Assembly: GCA_035578155.1 (NCBI GenBank)
Contig: JAPWDM010000006.1
Coordinates: 48,849,529-48,913,528 of the forward strand
From: Brachynemurus nebulosus
Taxonomy: Eukaryota > Arthropoda > Insecta > Neuroptera > Myrmeleontidae
Direction of reading: 5' to 3'
Length of the DNA: 64,000 nt
Part shown: piece after piece, positions 61,311-64,000 of the stretch
Layout of the letters: every line of letters starts with the position of its first letter
Position numbering within the stretch: the stretch's first letter is position 1
Program-made: the position numbers and the translations under genes
Notes under the pieces: model-generated
Database searches by the model: none
What the model was told of the DNA's origin: nothing
What the model saw: only the letters and a program-made list of their open reading frames with translations

Positions 61311-62146
61311 AAATATGTAGACGACATATTAACATCAGTGCCATATGATGGTATGCAGCACATCCTTGATGTGTTCAACTCTTTCTCCGATAAGTTACAA
61401 TTTACGATTGAGCTAGAAGAGAACAGAAGTTTGACATTTTTAGATCTACTAATCACGAGAGGTGAAAATTACTTACTCGACACAATGTGGCATAGAAAGT
61501 CTTATTGCTCGACTAGATTGATCAACTGACACTGGACACCCGTTGTATGTCAAGCGAAATACTGCCTACGCACGGTGTCATAAATAGGGCCGTTAATCTG
61601 ATTCACCCAAAACACCGCCCAGAAACGCTTAAAATTGCCAAAGATTAGCGTAACTATTAGCGTAATAAGAACAGTCGTGCATCGAAGCTATAATAATTTC
61701 CATACCACTTATTGTTAGTAATACTGACAAAACAACCAAATTTAATTTTGTAAAAATACCGCACTTAGGACAACATACTACCCCCGTATTCTCACTTCTG
61801 CGATCAAATGGCTTGCGACCGGAATTTAGATATCCATTTACGCTTAAAAAGTCCCTTTACACCAGTCAAAAACCAGCTATACCACCTGAGAAGGACAACC
61901 TAATTTATTCCGTTCCTTGTTCTGGATGCCAACATTTTTATATTGGACAGACGTTTAAACAGATGGAACAACGTCTCAAACAACATCAGTGGGATCTGGC
62001 TAGGGAAGATATTCGTACTGGTCTGGCGCAGCACTCCAACGAAAGAGACCGTTGCTTTAATTTTCATAAAACGAGAATGCTACAATATGAAAAAAATCTT
62101 AAAAAAGAATAAATTTAGGAAGCTTTTGGATAAATACATACAATAA
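61311..62146 (+). pseudogene. Penelope-like RT and GIY-YIG endonuclease (broken)
   Basis: The protein copies the element's RNA (RT, related to telomerase) and cuts the target with a GIY-YIG nuclease. The frame begins at KYVDDILTSVP, the catalytic YVDD box, so everything upstream is missing. It goes on with the PLE-typical FTIELEENRSLTFLDLLITR and a W-H-R-K-S-Y segment to a stop at 61528. After frameshifts, NRAVNLIHPKHRPETLKIAK is readable. A second open piece (61813-62112) holds DNLIYSVPCSGCQHFYIGQT then EQRLKQH, i.e. the GIY-YIG core with its catalytic Arg, and a C-terminal segment. A last frameshift leads to KFRKLLDKYIQ. Not functional. Confidence 0.85.
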
Positions 62147-62573
62147 TTGCAATAAACAAACTGACAACACAATTTTGACAGCGTATCAAAATTTGTGTGT
62201 AACTGCGCAGAAGACACTTACCTGTCAAGATAACCGATAATGCAGCAACTGTTTTTATCGTGAAATAGAATGGTTCACATAGATATGACAACAGTATACT
62301 AGTCAATGAAAATGTTTCCAACACATTTTATTTTTATTATTACGCAATTTATAATCTTTTATTGTTTCTAAATTCTTAATTGTTAATCCTTTTATACAGA
62401 TGAAATTTTTTTTACATTATTTTATTTATGTGATAATAAATGTTTTTAATTAATTTTATTTATTTGACATTTTTCCAAAAAATTGTTTTTCTTTAAAAAA
62501 GAAACTGTAATCTTAATTTTTAATTAATTTTTACCCCAAAAATTTTTTGTAACATTTTTATATTATTGTTTAA

Positions 62574-62615
62574 GGCCTGATGATGAGATTATATGGTCTC
62601 GAAACGTACGTAGCG
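62574..62615 (+). ncRNA. Hammerhead-ribozyme-like motif of the Penelope-like element
   Basis: Core box CTGATGA (62577-62583) is followed by one extra T, stem II GAGA/TCTC (62585-62588 with 62597-62600), box GAAAC (62601-62605), a GTAC loop and GTA (62610-62612). A62604-C62605 can pair with G62610-T62611 as a minimal stem III, and cleavage would fall after A62612. Stem I begins with two pairs (62575-62576 with 62613-62614), then an internal loop and possible AT pairing. All conserved core bases are present. Hammerheads with very short stem III are known in Penelope-like elements. Confidence 0.6.
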
Positions 62616-62689
62616 AAAAAATAAATATTTTTTATTAAAAAAACCTTTCATAAAAACTGGTGATTTCTTTCCAAAATTTCATTACCTAA

Positions 62690-63655
62690 TAAATACATCA
62701 CCAAAAATCCTTGATAAAATTTATCATATAAAGAGAAACAGTCCACGGAAACATTTCTAATTATTTTATAATTTTCCTACTGATTACTTTCGTGGAAACT
62801 ATTTTGTATCGTACTGTATGTTTGTCTATAAATTTTTCAGATACTCGGATGTGCGACTGTACCTACCTTACCTAACTTATCAATTTATTTATTTCTATTA
62901 TTATAATCATTATTTTCTTGTTCGTGTACATGGCCATAAATAATGTAATATTCAAGATATGTGTGGTAATATAATGAATAATGTATTTTAATTTATTTAA
63001 CAATAGTTGGACTTGGCTGAAGCGACGTTAACTTCAACACAGCACAAACTATTATAAGGCTTAAAACATTGTGGAAAAAATACGTACGTACGTATGTAGT
63101 TGAAAGATAAACGATATCTGTAAAAGTCATAATTAAAATAGACATAAATTTGATTTATAACAACTTCACATAAATGATGATGATGATTAATGCGAGGATT
63201 CATAGTGCAGGTAATAAATTATCCTGTCAAAAATTGCCGGAAAAACGTTTCATCATTCGTTAGAAGCGGCACATAATTTATCTATGTTTCATAAGTACAT
63301 TTATAATTTTTTTGTAAATGCGCTCTATAGTTTTTGTGGCACGAACTAAAGAGGTACTCTACAAATATATTTTGTTTTGAAAACAATTAAATTTCATATA
63401 AATAACATAGTCGCTCAATTTAAGTTTGTAACATCGCTCGCGCGACGAACAAACACAGTTTAATTTGATCAACTGCATGTGAGTTATGTAAACATCTAAC
63501 TGAAGAAAAAATTTTTTTCCATACACTAAAACTATAAATCATTCTGTCAAAAAATTGAATTGTTGAAAAAACATATATGAGAGGAGCGTGTCTTGTAAAT
63601 TTTTATGAGGAGATATTTCTTGTACAAAGATACAGATAAATTAAAACTATTACAT
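62690..63655. other. AT-rich stretch, no gene
   Basis: No gene or bounded repeat recognised; ACGTACGTACG near 63082 is a short palindromic simple repeat. Confidence 0.5.
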
Positions 63656-63659
63656 AATT

Positions 63660-64000
63660 CGATTTCACCACTGGGTTGGTCATCGAATAGATGCTTGAAT
63701 AGCGAAATCTGGCAAAAGTTCTAGAATATTCTTTCAACAATCAGAAAAGACATAAAAAATCCTTAATCAATGGATTGACCAACGAAAAAGTAACCAAGTA
63801 CCGATATTTAGAATAAGTTCTAGAATATTCTTTTTGGAAATTAGAAAAAATATCGAATATCTGATTTCACCACCAAATTTTTCATCGAAAAGCGATCAAT
63901 TAACGGAATTTGGCACAGGTTCGAGAATATTCTATTCTGAAAATAGAAAATATATCCAAAAACCGACTTCACCATTGGTTTGGGCATCAAAAAAGTGTCC
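63660..64000 (+). repeat. ~100-bp tandem repeat with HSE-like core, runs off window
   Basis: Three units show GTTCTAGAATATTCTTT or a close variant at 63718, 63817 and 63919, spaced 99 and 102 bp. Each is followed by an ATTAGAAAA/ATAGAAAA tract and then GATTTCACCAC...GGT..TCATCGAAAA, which recurs at 63660, 63868 and 63967. TTCnnGAAnnTTC is the consensus arrangement of a heat-shock factor site. The array starts here and continues past the window edge; its total length and class are unknown. Confidence 0.8.

Larger units (their letters stand above)
61217..62687 (+). mobile_element. Penelope-like element, 5' truncated with inverted terminal copy
   Basis: The element encodes the end of an RT and a GIY-YIG endonuclease (61311-62146), followed by an untranslated region and a hammerhead-like tail (62574-62615). 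About 85 bp after the ribozyme core (GCGAAAAAATAAATATTTTT to ATTTCATTACCT) reappear inverted at 61217-61307, directly before the truncated RT. Inverted or partial terminal repeats and 5' truncation are typical of Penelope-like elements. The inverted copy begins within a few bases of the predicted ribozyme cleavage point. Confidence 0.8.

Overview
The window looks like an arthropod (most likely insect) nuclear genome: it is very AT-rich, has no prokaryotic gene packing, and almost every recognisable feature is a eukaryotic transposable element of a kind common in insects (PIF/Harbinger, pogo/Tigger, mariner, hAT, Penelope-like, LINE, Helitron-like). The frequent TAGGTA/GTACCTAC words and very long (TA)n arrays would fit a sap-feeding hemipteran, but that is only an impression. 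I see no convincing complete host gene, tRNA or rRNA. The window is best read as intergenic or intronic DNA built from nested, mostly dead mobile elements.

Layout. 1-11 kb: a TTAA-flanked element (1047-1940, second copy at 37295-38167), a TAA-flanked MITE (2183-2616), another TIR element (5893-6506), a 1-kb PIF/Harbinger-type element with a broken MADF gene (7105-8136), and a pogo-like MITE (10725-11217). 12-16 kb: a minus-strand Penelope-like remnant (endonuclease end plus a hammerhead-like tail) split by a fold-back palindrome, then a long hairpin MITE and a 517-bp TIR element. 16.8-24 kb: a 2.7-kb pogo-like element with a mariner-like element nested in it, two smaller TA-flanked elements, and a pogo-type remnant that still shows a cysteine-rich C-terminus. 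27-32.5 kb: a 1.3-kb element with perfect 25-bp TIRs, decayed tandem repeats, and a hAT-type element (8-bp duplication) containing a second inserted element. 34-39 kb: a Helitron-like copy, a LINE reverse transcriptase broken by a (TA)n array, and further MITEs. 40-45.5 kb: a 2.1-kb hAT-type element (8-bp duplication) carrying two MITEs, a broken transposase-like tail, and two identical 113-bp direct repeats. 48-56 kb: a MITE, very large (TA)n arrays and a 5.4-kb TAA-flanked element with long inverted arms that holds a 120-bp minisatellite. 56-64 kb: a truncated mariner, a hAT MITE, a TTAA-flanked element, a Penelope-like element with RT, GIY-YIG endonuclease and a hammerhead-ribozyme-like tail, and a ~100-bp tandem repeat whose units carry heat-shock-element-like cores and which runs off the window end.

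The pieces do not form a pathway. They show successive waves of insertion. The most interesting threads are (i) several hammerhead-like tails linked to Penelope-like remnants, (ii) one repeat family in which a (TA)n array recurs at the same internal position, (iii) the large 5.4-kb composite element, and (iv) repeated motif arrays inside elements and at the right edge. All calls were made by eye without alignment tools; boundaries rest on terminal repeats and target-site duplications where stated.
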